A stretch of 64,000 nucleotides of DNA from a bacterium (GCA_905221205.1 CAJNCG010000001.1:606334-670333), one strand, 5' to 3'. Numbered from the stretch's first letter, positions 8,462 to 17,227 are shown. Notes: generated by a model not told the origin, from the sequence alone. A program made the numbers and translations.

Positions 8462-9733
8462 ATGCCAGACAATCTCGCGCTTCGCATGCGCCCTAGAACC
8501 ATCGACCAGGTCATCGGTCAGGAACATCTGGTCGGACAAGGAAAAATCATCCGCCGCATGGTAGAAGCCAACCGCCTGTCCTCCATGATTCTCTATGGCC
8601 CTCCGGGAATCGGCAAGACCAGTATTGCCTCAGCCATCGCTGGAACGACCAAGTATGCCTTTCGAACTTTCAATGCGACAGTTGATAGTAAAAAACGACT
8701 GCAAGAAATCGCGGAAGAAGCAAAATTCTCTGGTGGTCTCGTCCTATTACTAGACGAAATCCATCGTCTTGACAAGACCAAGCAAGACTTCCTCCTACCA
8801 CTCTTGGAAAGTGGTCTGGTCATCATGATTGGAGCTACGACCGAAAATCCTTTCTTTTCTGTCACTCCTGCCATTCGCAGTCGCGTTCAGATTTTTGAGT
8901 TGGAACCTTTGTCCAATCAAGACGTCAAAGAGGCCCTTCAGATAGCTCTAAGTAACCCTGAGCGTGGTTTTGATTTTCCAGTGGAACTAGATGAGGATGC
9001 GCTGGACTTCATTGCCACCTCTACAAACGGAGACCTGCGTTCTGCCTTTAACTCGCTGGATTTAGCTGTTCTTTCTACCCCTGAGAATGGCAAGGGCATC
9101 CACCATATCACGCTTGACATCATGGAAAATAGCCTACAACGTAGCTACATTACCATGGACAAGGACGGGGATGGACACTACGATGTCCTATCAGCTCTGC
9201 AAAAGTCCATCCGTGGCTCAGATGTGGATGCCAGTCTTCACTATGCTGCCCGCTTGATTGAGGCAGGTGATTTGCTTAGTCTCGCACGTCGCTTGACCGT
9301 TATCGCCTATGAAGATATCGGTTTGGCCAATCCTGAAGCCCAGATTCATACCGTGACTGCTCTGGATGCTGCCCAAAAGATTGGCTTCCCAGAAGCCCGC
9401 ATTCTCATTGCCAATGTCGTGATTGATTTGGCCCTTTCTCCAAAATCCAACTCAGCTTATGTGGCTATGGATAAGGCACTTGCTGACCTCAAAACATCAG
9501 GGCACTTGCCTATTCCGAGACACCTGCGTGATGGCCACTACAGCGGAAGTAAGGAACTGGGAAATGCCCAAGATTATCTCTATCCACACAACTACCCTGG
9601 AAATTGGGTCAAACAAGACTATCTACCAGAAAAAATTCGCAATCATCACTATTTCCAGGCAGAAGATACTGGTAAATATGAACGGGCTTTAGCTCAAAGA
9701 AAGGAAGCCATCGACCGTTTGCGAAAAATCTGA
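8462..9733 (+). CDS. rarA: Replication-associated recombination protein A (AAA+ ATPase)
   Basis: A clamp-loader-like AAA+ ATPase (RarA/MgsA, homologue of WRNIP1) that acts at stalled replication forks. It has 423 residues: Walker A GPPGIGKTS near residue 46, Walker B LVLLLDEIHR, sensor 1 GATTENPFF, arginine finger region AIRSRVQIFEL and the C-terminal tetramerisation domain (YEDIGLANPEA, GYPHNYPG-like YLYPHNYPGNW). The neighbouring 6S RNA gene fits the rarA-6S association seen in Firmicutes. Confidence 0.95.
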   Translation: MPDNLALRMRPRTIDQVIGQEHLVGQGKIIRRMVEANRLSSMILYGPPGIGKTSIASAIAGTTKYAFRTFNATVDSKKRLQEIAEEAKFSGGLVLLLDEIHRLDKTKQDFLLPLLESGLVIMIGATTENPFFSVTPAIRSRVQIFELEPLSNQDVKEALQIALSNPERGFDFPVELDEDALDFIATSTNGDLRSAFNSLDLAVLSTPENGKGIHHITLDIMENSLQRSYITMDKDGDGHYDVLSALQKSIRGSDVDASLHYAARLIEAGDLLSLARRLTVIAYEDIGLANPEAQIHTVTALDAAQKIGFPEARILIANVVIDLALSPKSNSAYVAMDKALADLKTSGHLPIPRHLRDGHYSGSKELGNAQDYLYPHNYPGNWVKQDYLPEKIRNHHYFQAEDTGKYERALAQRKEAIDRLRKI

Positions 9734-9762
9734 AATCCTTTTCAAAAAATTGCATTTTCCTC

Positions 9763-9790
9763 TTGATTTTTTTTGAAAAAGTGGTATCAT
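9763..9790 (+). promoter_or_regulatory. Promoter of 6S RNA
   Basis: TTGATT (9763-9768), 16-nt spacer, TATCAT (9785-9790); transcription would start near 9797. Confidence 0.6.
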
Positions 9791-9796
9791 ATAAAC

Positions 9797-9993
9797 ATAG
9801 AAACGCTGTGGTGTACGACTTCACACTTAAGTGTTGACCGACTATTTTTTGTATTATTAGGGAAACAAAAGTCTTCTAACAGCATGTAGGCCGTCTCACA
9901 CGGAAACAGCTTCAGTTAGAGCGAGTTGCCCACCTGCTTAATTGCGCGGGTTCAATACAAACCGTGAAGTTTCGGCACCAATACAGCTTTTTT
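9797..9993 (+). ncRNA. ssrS: 6S RNA
   Basis: The 5' and 3' ends pair as expected for the 6S rod: GCTGT/ACAGC, GGTG/CACC and CTTCAC/GTGAAG, leaving a large internal region for the open-promoter-mimicking bubble. The length is about 190 nt, ending in a T-run after ACAGC. The location next to rarA and just before tRNA-Lys agrees with Firmicute 6S loci. 6S RNA binds the housekeeping RNA polymerase holoenzyme. The structure is from hand pairing only. Confidence 0.75.
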
Positions 9994-9997
9994 CTTT

Positions 9998-10070
9998 GCC
10001 TCCTTAGCTCAGCTGGCAGAGCAGCGGACTCTTAATCCGTGGGTCACAGGTTCGATCCCTGTAGGGGGCA
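9998..10070 (+). tRNA. tRNA-Lys (CTT)
   Basis: Acceptor GCCTCCT pairs with AGGGGGC, the anticodon loop reads CTCTTAA with CTT, and the T-loop is TTCGATC. Its 3' end is the start of the repeated attachment-like sequence. Confidence 0.96.
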
Positions 10071-10111
10071 TCTAAATACAACAGGAAAAGCCTTGGTTTC
10101 AAGGCTTTTTT
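10060..10111. repeat. Attachment-like direct repeat, copy 1 (tRNA-Lys 3' end plus terminator)
   Basis: The sequence runs from TGTAGGGGGCA of the tRNA through its terminator. Copy 2 (12497-12548) matches it at all but two of 52 positions; copy 3 (18450-18500) is more diverged. A tRNA 3' end reused as a boundary is the classic pattern of an integrase attachment site. Confidence 0.75.
10085..10111 (+). terminator. Terminator after tRNA-Lys
   Basis: AAAAGCCTTG and CAAGGCTTTTTT pair around GTTT. It is part of the 52-bp repeat. Confidence 0.8.
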
Positions 10112-10122
10112 GTGTGTCTGTT

Positions 10123-10258
10123 CTACTTTTGTTCTACCAACGGATAGTCACTTAAAAGGTTTCGAATAATCTGATGTTCTTTTTCTTCTCTTTCAAAAGA
10201 TACCCATACTTTTCTGTTGCTATTTTATCGTTTTGTGGCCCATTACATGAGCAAGCAA
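10123..10258 (-). pseudogene. Decayed tyrosine integrase, C-terminal remnant
   Basis: Read across frameshifts on the minus strand, the pieces give LLAHVMGHKTIK, then IATEKYGYLLKE, then EREEKEHQIIRNLLSDYPLV followed by EQK and a stop at 10123. This resembles the box II end of tyrosine recombinases (GH, then Tyr nucleophile in KYGY). It lies 12 nt from the tRNA-side repeat, where an island integrase is expected. The rest of the gene is gone. Confidence 0.6.
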
Positions 10259-10320
10259 CCTACAGAGCAAGTTGGTCATCTAGGATTTATTTTCTCAAAA
10301 AACTTTGAAATTAAGCTTGA

Positions 10321-10338
10321 CATGGAACGCGTTCCATG
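10321..10338. promoter_or_regulatory. 18-bp perfect palindromic operator
   Basis: CATGGAACGCGTTCCATG is a perfect inverted repeat with the central CG typical of LacI-family operators. It overlaps the spacer between TTGACA (10317-10322) and a TATACT-like -10, just upstream of the HAD-LacI gene pair, so autoregulation by the downstream LacI protein is likely. Confidence 0.7.
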
Positions 10339-10375
10339 GTTTATACTGTTTTCAAAAGAAAGAGAGGTAAATATT

Positions 10376-11185
10376 ATGAACATCAAACGTATTTTTTGTG
10401 ACATGGATGGTACATTATTAAATAGTAAAGGACAGGTCAGTGATAGTAACGCAGCCTTAATCCGTGAAACAGGAATTCCTATAACTTTAGTATCTGCTAG
10501 AGCACCAATGGAAATGAAGGATGCCATCAATGCTCTTCAACTGAAAGGAGTTCAAGTAGCTTTTAACGGAGGATTAATTTATACAATAGGAAATCATCAT
10601 CAAGTTCAACCAATTCATGTACAAACTATTAAAAATAAAACAGTAAAACAGTTGTTAAGAGGAATACGCCAGCATTTTCCAAAAGTTAGTTTATCTTATT
10701 ACGATATGAATAACTGGTATTGTGATAAAATAGATGTAGGAATCCTATACGAACAGAGTTTAACTCGTCAAGATCCGACTCTTATTGAGATTGAAGAACA
10801 GTTTTTAGAAGGCCGGGCAAATACTTTTAAAATTATGATGATTTCTTTTGATGAGGAAATGATTCGAGAATTAGAGAAGTATCTTCAAAGTTTATACTTA
10901 CCCCAAATTACGATTCAACGTTCAGGTAAAGCCTATCTTGAAATTACACATCTCTTAGCCAAAAAATCTAAGGGAATTGCTCATGTCCTTCGAAAAGAGC
11001 AGTTAGCTAAAGAAGAAACGGCTGCATTTGGTGACGGACATAATGATTTGCCTATGCTTGAAATGGTTGGTTACCCTATTGTGATGGATAATGCCTTTGA
11101 TGACATCAAAGAGATAGCTTATAAAGTAACGAAATCTAATGATGAAGATGGGGTAGGATATGGGATTCATGAATTTTTAAAATAG
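10376..11185 (+). CDS. HAD-superfamily Cof-type phosphatase
   Basis: A cytoplasmic HAD hydrolase (Cof/YidA type, C2 cap) of 269 residues that would remove phosphate from sugar phosphates or similar metabolites. Motif I is DMDGTLL, motif II SAR, motif III Lys in LAKKSKG and motif IV GDGHNDLPML. I choose the ATG at 10376 (MNIKRIFCD) behind GAGAGG; the upstream extension of the open frame runs through the operator and integrase debris and is not coding. It is followed 10 nt later by a LacI regulator, so the two form an operon inside the first island module. Confidence 0.88.
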   Translation: MNIKRIFCDMDGTLLNSKGQVSDSNAALIRETGIPITLVSARAPMEMKDAINALQLKGVQVAFNGGLIYTIGNHHQVQPIHVQTIKNKTVKQLLRGIRQHFPKVSLSYYDMNNWYCDKIDVGILYEQSLTRQDPTLIEIEEQFLEGRANTFKIMMISFDEEMIRELEKYLQSLYLPQITIQRSGKAYLEITHLLAKKSKGIAHVLRKEQLAKEETAAFGDGHNDLPMLEMVGYPIVMDNAFDDIKEIAYKVTKSNDEDGVGYGIHEFLK

Positions 11186-11195
11186 GAGCCCAATA

Positions 11196-12149
11196 ATGAC
11201 AAGTATTAGTGATATAGCTAAAAAAGCAGGTGTGGCTAAATCAACAGTTTCTCGTGTTATCAATCACCATCCATATGTTTCTGATGAAACACGACAAAAA
11301 GTTATGGATCTTATCGCTGAATTGGATTATATGCCTAATCAGCTGGCTCGGGATTTAAGTCGAGGAAAAACACAAAAAATAGGTGTCGTCATCCCACATA
11401 CACGCCACCCTTATTTTACACAATTAATAAATGGCCTCCTAGATGCTGCTAAAGCTAGCGACTATCAACTTGTCATGATGCCTTCAGATTACAATCAAGA
11501 ATTAGAACTTTCCTATCTGAAGCAACTCAAAATGGAAGCTATTGATGCTCTAATCTTCACTTCAAGAGCAATTAGCCTTGAGATTATTGAAACTTATGCA
11601 AAATATGGACGAATAGTCGTTTGTGAAAGATTGCAGGAATCTAATCTCTTGTCTTCTGCTTACCTTGACCGCTACTCTTCATTTGTAGATGCTTTTTCTG
11701 CCATGAAAGCACGAGGGCTGGAACAGTTAGTATTGTTATTTTCCAGAAACAATGAATCATCTGCCACATATCAATCATCACTATTAGCTTATCAACATGT
11801 TTATGGACAACAATCGACTCCACATGCGGTATTTGGAAATATTCATGATTTTAAGGATGGCCTGAACCTATCTTATCAATTGATAAACGATGCTCGTATT
11901 GACGGTATTTTAGCTACAAGCGATGAAGTTGCTGCGGGGCTTATAAAAGGATATGAAGAAAGTGGGAAAATATATCCCTATATGATTGGGCAGGAACATT
12001 TATTAGTTGGACAACTGTTGAAACTCCCAACCATAGACCACAAATCCTATTCTTTAGGAAAATTAGCTTTTAAACAAGCTTTAGCTGAAACAATTAGTCA
12101 AGAAGTTTTGATTTCAGAGTTTTTAGTTCAAGATAATTATACTCAATGA
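11196..12149 (+). CDS. LacI-family transcriptional regulator
   Basis: A protein of 317 residues. The N-terminal helix-turn-helix is SISDIAKKAGVAKSTVSRVIN and the hinge helix NQLARDLSRGKTQ; a periplasmic-binding-protein-like effector domain follows (IGVVIPHTRHPYFTQLI). It probably controls its own operon through the palindrome at 10321. The final codons and the TGA stop lie inside a BOX element, so the natural C-terminus may have been replaced. The effector is unknown, presumably a sugar or sugar phosphate. Confidence 0.88.
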   Translation: MTSISDIAKKAGVAKSTVSRVINHHPYVSDETRQKVMDLIAELDYMPNQLARDLSRGKTQKIGVVIPHTRHPYFTQLINGLLDAAKASDYQLVMMPSDYNQELELSYLKQLKMEAIDALIFTSRAISLEIIETYAKYGRIVVCERLQESNLLSSAYLDRYSSFVDAFSAMKARGLEQLVLLFSRNNESSATYQSSLLAYQHVYGQQSTPHAVFGNIHDFKDGLNLSYQLINDARIDGILATSDEVAAGLIKGYEESGKIYPYMIGQEHLLVGQLLKLPTIDHKSYSLGKLAFKQALAETISQEVLISEFLVQDNYTQ

Positions 12150-12290
12150 AAATCAAAGAGCAAACTAGGAAACTAGCCGCAGGTTGCTCAAAGCACTGCT
12201 TTGAGGTTGTAGATAGAACTGACAAAGTCAGTAACCATACATACGGCAAGGCGACGTTGACGCGGTTTGAAGAGATTTTCGAAGAGTATT
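12139..12290 (-). repeat. BOX element, complete (boxA-boxB-boxC, minus orientation)
   Basis: The plus strand reads ACTCAATGAAAATCAAAGAG at one end (boxC) and GATTTTCGAAGAGTAT at the other (boxA), with CGGCAAGGCGACGTTGACGC, close to the BOX-PCR primer sequence, and a boxB stem GAACTGAC/GTCAGT in the middle. It supplies the stop codon of the upstream LacI gene. Confidence 0.92.
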
Positions 12291-12306
12291 AGTTGCTAAA
12301 AGTAGT

Positions 12307-12342
12307 AAAAGTTTCCAATTCATATAGTTGGAAACTTTTTTA
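12307..12342. terminator. Terminator after the HAD-LacI operon
   Basis: AAAAGTTTCCAA and TTGGAAACTTTT pair around a short loop and are followed by T residues. The stretch from here to 12496 holds no gene I can support. Confidence 0.75.
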
Positions 12343-12496
12343 GTTCATGTTTCAGAGTCTTAAACAGTTGTTACTTGCCCCACTTTTGCCCCATTTTGAA
12401 ATAATTATATTAAAAATCACTTCAAGTATCTTCCGAAAATCACTTATATTTCAACTTTTTTGATTATTTTCAATATGAAAATTCCTCCAAAATTCA

Positions 12497-12548
12497 TGTA
12501 GGGGGCATCTAAATACAACAGGAAAAACCTTGATTTCAAGGCTTTTTT
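12497..12548. repeat. Attachment-like direct repeat, copy 2
   Basis: It repeats the tRNA-Lys 3' end (TGTAGGGGGCATCTAAATAC) and the terminator hairpin with two substitutions relative to copy 1. It is not part of a tRNA here, only the duplicated tail, as expected at the distal end of an integrated element. Confidence 0.75.
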
Positions 12549-12652
12549 ACTTAAATAAAATTTTTTTCAAATTCTTTAGAAAACTAGCTTAAATCATAAT
12601 CCAACACCAATTTTACAAATGCAATAAACTAAACTTATATACCCAAAAAAAC

Positions 12653-12692
12653 AAAAAGTTCTCTTTCCACTGTTTTAGAAAGAGAACTTTTT
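12653..12692 (-). terminator. Terminator of the GH32/ABC operon
   Basis: AAAAAGTTCTCTTTC and GAAAGAGAACTTTTT form a 15-bp stem; a T-run follows on the minus strand. Confidence 0.85.
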
Positions 12693-12715
12693 CTTTAGGA
12701 GAAATAACTTAATTT

Positions 12716-14035
12716 TTAATCTAAACGTGATAACTCAGCTGGCACTGTTAAGTAATAAGTTGCAGTCAAGCTTGCTTCACCTTGATTGACAAAAATCTCG
12801 ATGGAATTTTTATCCAGAACAACTTCCAATTCTTTAGCTTCAATATCTACATATCTTCGACTAGTCCCCTGTTCTTCTTCACCCAGAATTTTTTGGGCAA
12901 GGTGGCTACGATCAATGTAAACTTGCTGCGTCTTACCATCATAACCAAATTCAAGATAATCTGTATTATTTCCTAAGTGGTAATGACAATCTTCATCTAT
13001 TTGGATTTGATATTGGCCTTTTTTAACAGGGAATTGTCTTAATTTACCATCTTCTAATCGAAGGATTCTAGGAACAGTCATTACACCAGCCCACTTGTGA
13101 TCTCGGTCATGAGTAGGGAGTGTACGTCCCCACATCTGCATCCAAGCAATCATGATACGACGATTTTGGTCATCTAATAATGTCTGGGGTGCATAGAAGT
13201 CTTGACCATGATCAATCTCTTGAACTGATTCTGGAATAAAACGTTTTCCTTCCCAATCTACCTTACCAGTAAACAAAACTGAGGAGTTGATGTTATGATA
13301 AGAGTCTCCCTCACGCTGATAACGCATGGGTGACATAATAAGGCAATCCTTTCCATCCAACTCGAAATAGTCCGGGCATTCCCACATAAATCCTTGGTGC
13401 TTCTCACCTTTTAAAAAGATAGATTCAAACTGCCATTCTACTAGGTTATCGGACCCTAGTAGAACGATACAGCCTATATTATCTTTGTGCTTTGCAGCCA
13501 CTACAGAATAATAGCGCCCATTCTTTTCAAAAATTTTTGGATCACGGAAATCAGAGGCAATTAATTCGTCTGGCAAGTCTGCTCCTGTAACAACTGGATT
13601 TTGTTCAATCTTTTCGAAATGAATCCCATCATCCGAATAAGCCATATTCTGAACTTGTCGAATACCTGTTTCTTCTTCGATATGTCCAGTGTACATGAGC
13701 CAGAGGCGATCATCCTTGACAATGGCAGAACCTGAGAAGCAGCCATTTCGATCATAATCTTGATCTGGAGCAAGTGCAACTGGTAAGTGCTCCCAATTCA
13801 ATAAATCCTTACTTTTAGCATGTCCCCAGTGCATAGGACCCCAAACACTATCATATGGATAGAATTGATAAAAAAGATGGTATTCTCCACGAAAATAGAC
13901 AAATCCATTTGGATCATTAATCCAACCAATCTCAGCTGAAAAATGTTCTTCTGGCTTATATTGAGTATTAACTAGATGTTTATTTTCTGCTATAAAACGA
14001 TTGGCTCTTTCTACTGTAAATGTTTTATTTATCAT
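12716..14035 (-). CDS. GH32 beta-fructosidase (sucrose/FOS hydrolase)
   Basis: A glycoside hydrolase family 32 enzyme of 439 residues without signal peptide, so it acts in the cytoplasm on sucrose or fructooligosaccharides brought in by the adjacent ABC transporter. The nucleophile Asp is in WINDPNG (about residue 41), the RDP motif is FRDPKIF, and the acid/base Glu is in WECPDYF. The C-terminal beta-sandwich ends in the SIEIFVNQGEASLTATYY segment typical of the family. I choose the second ATG (14035), 7 nt from AGGA. It is the last gene of the operon. The pneumococcal sus locus has an equivalent enzyme at the corresponding place. Confidence 0.9.
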   Translation of the reverse strand: MINKTFTVERANRFIAENKHLVNTQYKPEEHFSAEIGWINDPNGFVYFRGEYHLFYQFYPYDSVWGPMHWGHAKSKDLLNWEHLPVALAPDQDYDRNGCFSGSAIVKDDRLWLMYTGHIEEETGIRQVQNMAYSDDGIHFEKIEQNPVVTGADLPDELIASDFRDPKIFEKNGRYYSVVAAKHKDNIGCIVLLGSDNLVEWQFESIFLKGEKHQGFMWECPDYFELDGKDCLIMSPMRYQREGDSYHNINSSVLFTGKVDWEGKRFIPESVQEIDHGQDFYAPQTLLDDQNRRIMIAWMQMWGRTLPTHDRDHKWAGVMTVPRILRLEDGKLRQFPVKKGQYQIQIDEDCHYHLGNNTDYLEFGYDGKTQQVYIDRSHLAQKILGEEEQGTSRRYVDIEAKELEVVLDKNSIEIFVNQGEASLTATYYLTVPAELSRLD

Positions 14036-14044
14036 AAGCATATC

Positions 14045-14890
14045 CTATTTTATTCCAGTTCCGGAACCACCCAGACCTTGAACAATATATTTCTGAGCGA
14101 CTACATAGACCAAAATCAACGGAATCGTTGAAATAGTTAATACAGCCATTACCTGATTGATATAAACTGGTTGAGTTGTATTAATAGTTGTAATTGCAAC
14201 CTGCATTGAAAATTTAGAAGAATCTGTCAAAACCATCAATGGCCAAATATAATCATTCCAACTTGAAATAAATGATAAAACACCAACTGTAGCAACTGCA
14301 GGTTTAGACATTGGAAGCATAATTCTAAAGAAAATTCTAACGATACTTGCTCCATCCATCTTTGCAGACTCAAGAATTTCTTCCGGAATTGCAATAAAGA
14401 AATTCCTAAATAAGTAAATATTAAATACACTCGCCAATCCTGGAATAATAACCGCAAGACGATTATTGACCAAACCTAAGGAATTGATAATGGTAAATTG
14501 TGGAATTAACACAGTTTCTACTGGAATAATAAGTAAAGCAAGTAAGAAACCAAATAAAATTTTCTTACCTGAAAAATTGACTTTTGCAAAAGCGAAACCA
14601 GCCAGTGCATTGACAATAATAGAACCAATAGCAAACGTTCCAGCATAAAAAATGCTGTTCCCTAGATAGGTAAAAATACTAAATCGCTCAAATACTTCCT
14701 GATAAGGTTTAAACCAATCAGCAGGATTTAAACTTGGTAAGAAGGCTTGCCAACTAGTCAAATTTTTATAAACATCCGCTTCTGGCTTCATAGCTGAAAC
14801 TACCATCCAAACCATAGGAAAAAGGAAGAGTCCTGCCAATAGGGTTAACAGAATATATTCTAAGATTGTTGTTGGTTTAAATCGTTTCAT
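14045..14890 (-). CDS. Carbohydrate ABC transporter permease (MalG type)
   Basis: An inner-membrane subunit of 281 residues with six predicted helices. The ATPase-contacting EAA loop reads EILESAKMDGASIVRIFFRI, and the family C-terminal segment is PLMVLTDSSKFSMQVAI. The ATG at 14890 (MKRFKP) is preferred because the upstream ATG at 14899 sits directly on GGAGG. The stop of the previous permease is 1 nt upstream of the chosen start. No ATPase gene is in the cluster; such systems usually share the MsmK ATPase encoded elsewhere. Confidence 0.88.
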   Translation of the reverse strand: MKRFKPTTILEYILLTLLAGLFLFPMVWMVVSAMKPEADVYKNLTSWQAFLPSLNPADWFKPYQEVFERFSIFTYLGNSIFYAGTFAIGSIIVNALAGFAFAKVNFSGKKILFGFLLALLIIPVETVLIPQFTIINSLGLVNNRLAVIIPGLASVFNIYLFRNFFIAIPEEILESAKMDGASIVRIFFRIMLPMSKPAVATVGVLSFISSWNDYIWPLMVLTDSSKFSMQVAITTINTTQPVYINQVMAVLTISTIPLILVYVVAQKYIVQGLGGSGTGIK

Positions 14891-14891
14891 C

Positions 14892-15794
14892 TTAGTCATC
14901 CTCCTTCAGAACGCGACGTTGTACCAAGCTAATCATACCAATTAACGTTGTAAACACTAAAGCGATTGAGCTAGAATATCCTACAAGACGATCAGTAAAG
15001 CCTTGTTGATAAATATAGTACACCATAGTAATTGTTGAGTTTAATGGACCACCTTGCGTCATAACCATTGGTTGCACAATCAGTTTAAAGGCAGAAATTA
15101 AAGTTGTTAGCAATACAAACAGGGCTGTTGGTTTTAGTAGGGGCATCGTGATATAGCGAAACTGAGCCCATTTTGAGAATCCATCTAATTCAGCAGCTTC
15201 ATAGACATCTTGTGGAATATTCTGCATTCCTCCTAAAAATAAGAGCATCTGATAACCTGCACCTTGCCAAGCAGAAACAAAAACAATTGCATACATAGCT
15301 TGTTTGGGACTAGTCAAGAAAGGTTGAGAAGCAATACCTACCTTATTTAAAATAGCATTTAATAAGCCACTATTTGGATTTAAAAGATAAAGCCAAAGAA
15401 TAGAAATAACTACCAAGGACATGACAACTGGAGCAAAAAAAGCCACTTTAAAAAACATATTTCCTTTTCGCTTTTTATTGACAATCAAAGCCATTCCTAA
15501 GGCCGCTCCCAATTGAACTGGAATAATCCAAATAACAAATTTCAAAGTATTCAAGAAGCTCTTTAAGAAAATCGGATCTTTTGTTAATCGAATAAAATTT
15601 TCAAGTCCAACAAATTTTCTTTCATCTGGTGTCAACAAATAATAATCTGTAAAAGCGTAATAAATGACCATTCCAACTGGAATTACTAAAAAGATACCTA
15701 ATAAAATTAAAGCTGGAGCTAAAAAACTATAACCTAGTATGTTATCCTTTATTTTTTCACGTCTTTTTGTATCCACAACAGTTTCTTTACTCAT
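14892..15794 (-). CDS. Carbohydrate ABC transporter permease (MalF type)
   Basis: It has 300 residues and six to seven membrane helices; the EAA loop is DVYEAAELDGFSKWAQFRYITMPLL. The N-terminal tail is cytoplasmic and charged. The start at 15794 is chosen because GGAG lies 6 nt upstream. It pairs with the MalG-type subunit to form the translocation pore for sucrose/FOS. Confidence 0.88.
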   Translation of the reverse strand: MSKETVVDTKRREKIKDNILGYSFLAPALILLGIFLVIPVGMVIYYAFTDYYLLTPDERKFVGLENFIRLTKDPIFLKSFLNTLKFVIWIIPVQLGAALGMALIVNKKRKGNMFFKVAFFAPVVMSLVVISILWLYLLNPNSGLLNAILNKVGIASQPFLTSPKQAMYAIVFVSAWQGAGYQMLLFLGGMQNIPQDVYEAAELDGFSKWAQFRYITMPLLKPTALFVLLTTLISAFKLIVQPMVMTQGGPLNSTITMVYYIYQQGFTDRLVGYSSSIALVFTTLIGMISLVQRRVLKEDD

Positions 15795-15889
15795 ATCCAT
15801 CTCCTTTAATCATATATATCAAACTAGTCTATTAATAAGAAAGGGGAAGGTAGTTCCAAACATTTTCCTTCCACCTTCTTTTTTACAGA

Positions 15890-17203
15890 TTATTTGAGTG
15901 ACTGATCAATAGCAGTTTGCATTTCTTTTGTACGAGTATCCAAGACTTTTTGAACATTTGGATTTTCTTCATAATAGCTGATATCTTGCATCGCTTGTTG
16001 AAAAGCTCTAGAAACCTGAGGATATGCTACGACAACTGGGCGAGCATGAGCTGTTTTTGAATTTTGTTCCATCAAGAAACGCATTGGTTCGGATACTTTA
16101 TCTTTGATATTTTCAATTGTAGATTTACGAATCGGAAGGACCGAATTTCCCAAGCTAATAATTTCACTTGATTCTGTATTTGTAGCAAATTTAACAAATT
16201 CAGATGCTGCCTCTTTTTTATCAGATTTTGTCGTAACAGCTAATTGCCAACTACCTGAAGGGGATACTAATTTTTTCGTCTTACTAGATACTGGGTAAGG
16301 AAGGATACCAAAATCAATATCTTTGTAATTTGTATTCATGTCAGCAATCGTCCAAGAACCACTCAAAAGCATTGGATACTCTCCTGTTTCAAAACCTTTT
16401 TCGACTGGACTAACAGTTGTATAACCTTCTTTTACAAGATTTTGAATGAATTGAACTGCTTCTACACTCTCTTTTGAGTTGAAGTATCCTTCTGCCTTTG
16501 TTCCATCTTCGTTTACGACAGAACCATTATTTGACCAAATCAACGGCATATAAGCATATGGTAACATTTCATCGTTTGAATTAATACGAAAATCAATTGC
16601 CGGTTTGTTATAATGATCTTTCAATTTTTTAGCAATTGTATTAAATTCATCCCATGTCCATGGCTTTTCTAGCGTTGGAAGCTCTGATTCCGCAATTCCG
16701 GCCTCTTTGAACATTTTTTTGTTGTAATAAACACCAACATTTGATTCAGAAAATCCAAATGCATAGAATTTCCCATCATAAGTTCCTTGTTGTTTAATAC
16801 TGTCCAAAACATCATCCATATTATTATCTTTTAGATAATCATCTAGCGGAGTAATCACTTTAGATTTTGCATAAGCTGCCGTATTTGGCCCATCAAGGGT
16901 AATAACATCTGGAAGACTATTAGTCGTGATAGCAGCATTAACCTTGTCTTCATATCCTCCACCACTACCACTACGAGGAATATACTCAGTTACAACTTTG
17001 TACTTACTTTTTCCTGATTGATTAAAGTTGTCAACAACTTTTTGCCAAGCTTTTCCTTCATTGGTTTCGTCAGAGAATTGTACCCAGACTTTAATATCAT
17101 TTGAAGAACTTGCTTGTTTTGAGTTAGTTCCTCCACTACAACCTGCAAGTATCGCTAACGATAGCCCCGCAACAACAGATAACATTGTACCTTTACGCAT
17201 CAT
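15890..17203 (-). CDS. Sugar-binding lipoprotein of ABC importer
   Basis: An extracytoplasmic solute-binding lipoprotein of 437 residues. A short hydrophobic signal ends in the lipobox LAGC (cysteine near residue 22) and is followed by a Ser/Asn-rich linker, then a family 1 sugar-binding fold (VWVQFSDETNEGKAW, LPDVITLDGPN, SGSWTIADM). It delivers sucrose or fructooligosaccharides to the two permeases. It is the first gene after the double-operator promoter. In the pneumococcal sus locus, as I remember it, the binding-protein gene is not first, so gene order may differ here. Confidence 0.88.
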   Translation of the reverse strand: MMRKGTMLSVVAGLSLAILAGCSGGTNSKQASSSNDIKVWVQFSDETNEGKAWQKVVDNFNQSGKSKYKVVTEYIPRSGSGGGYEDKVNAAITTNSLPDVITLDGPNTAAYAKSKVITPLDDYLKDNNMDDVLDSIKQQGTYDGKFYAFGFSESNVGVYYNKKMFKEAGIAESELPTLEKPWTWDEFNTIAKKLKDHYNKPAIDFRINSNDEMLPYAYMPLIWSNNGSVVNEDGTKAEGYFNSKESVEAVQFIQNLVKEGYTTVSPVEKGFETGEYPMLLSGSWTIADMNTNYKDIDFGILPYPVSSKTKKLVSPSGSWQLAVTTKSDKKEAASEFVKFATNTESSEIISLGNSVLPIRKSTIENIKDKVSEPMRFLMEQNSKTAHARPVVVAYPQVSRAFQQAMQDISYYEENPNVQKVLDTRTKEMQTAIDQSLK

Positions 17204-17215
17204 TTTCCTCCTTTT

Positions 17216-17227
17216 TGAAACGTTTCA
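17216..17227. promoter_or_regulatory. LacI-type operator, proximal
   Basis: TGAAACGTTTCA, a perfect 12-bp palindrome with central CG, lies just upstream of the RBS of the binding-protein gene. Confidence 0.7.

Noticed and set aside
10217..10375. N-terminal extension of the HAD phosphatase frame
   Set aside because: It spans integrase debris, the palindromic operator and the promoter; the ATG at 10376 has the RBS and starts at the HAD motif.
12360..12480. Possible second integrase tail on the minus strand (FKMGQKWGK-like ending near 12371)
   Set aside because: Only about a dozen codons can be read and stop codons follow upstream; too little to call, although it would fit the island model.
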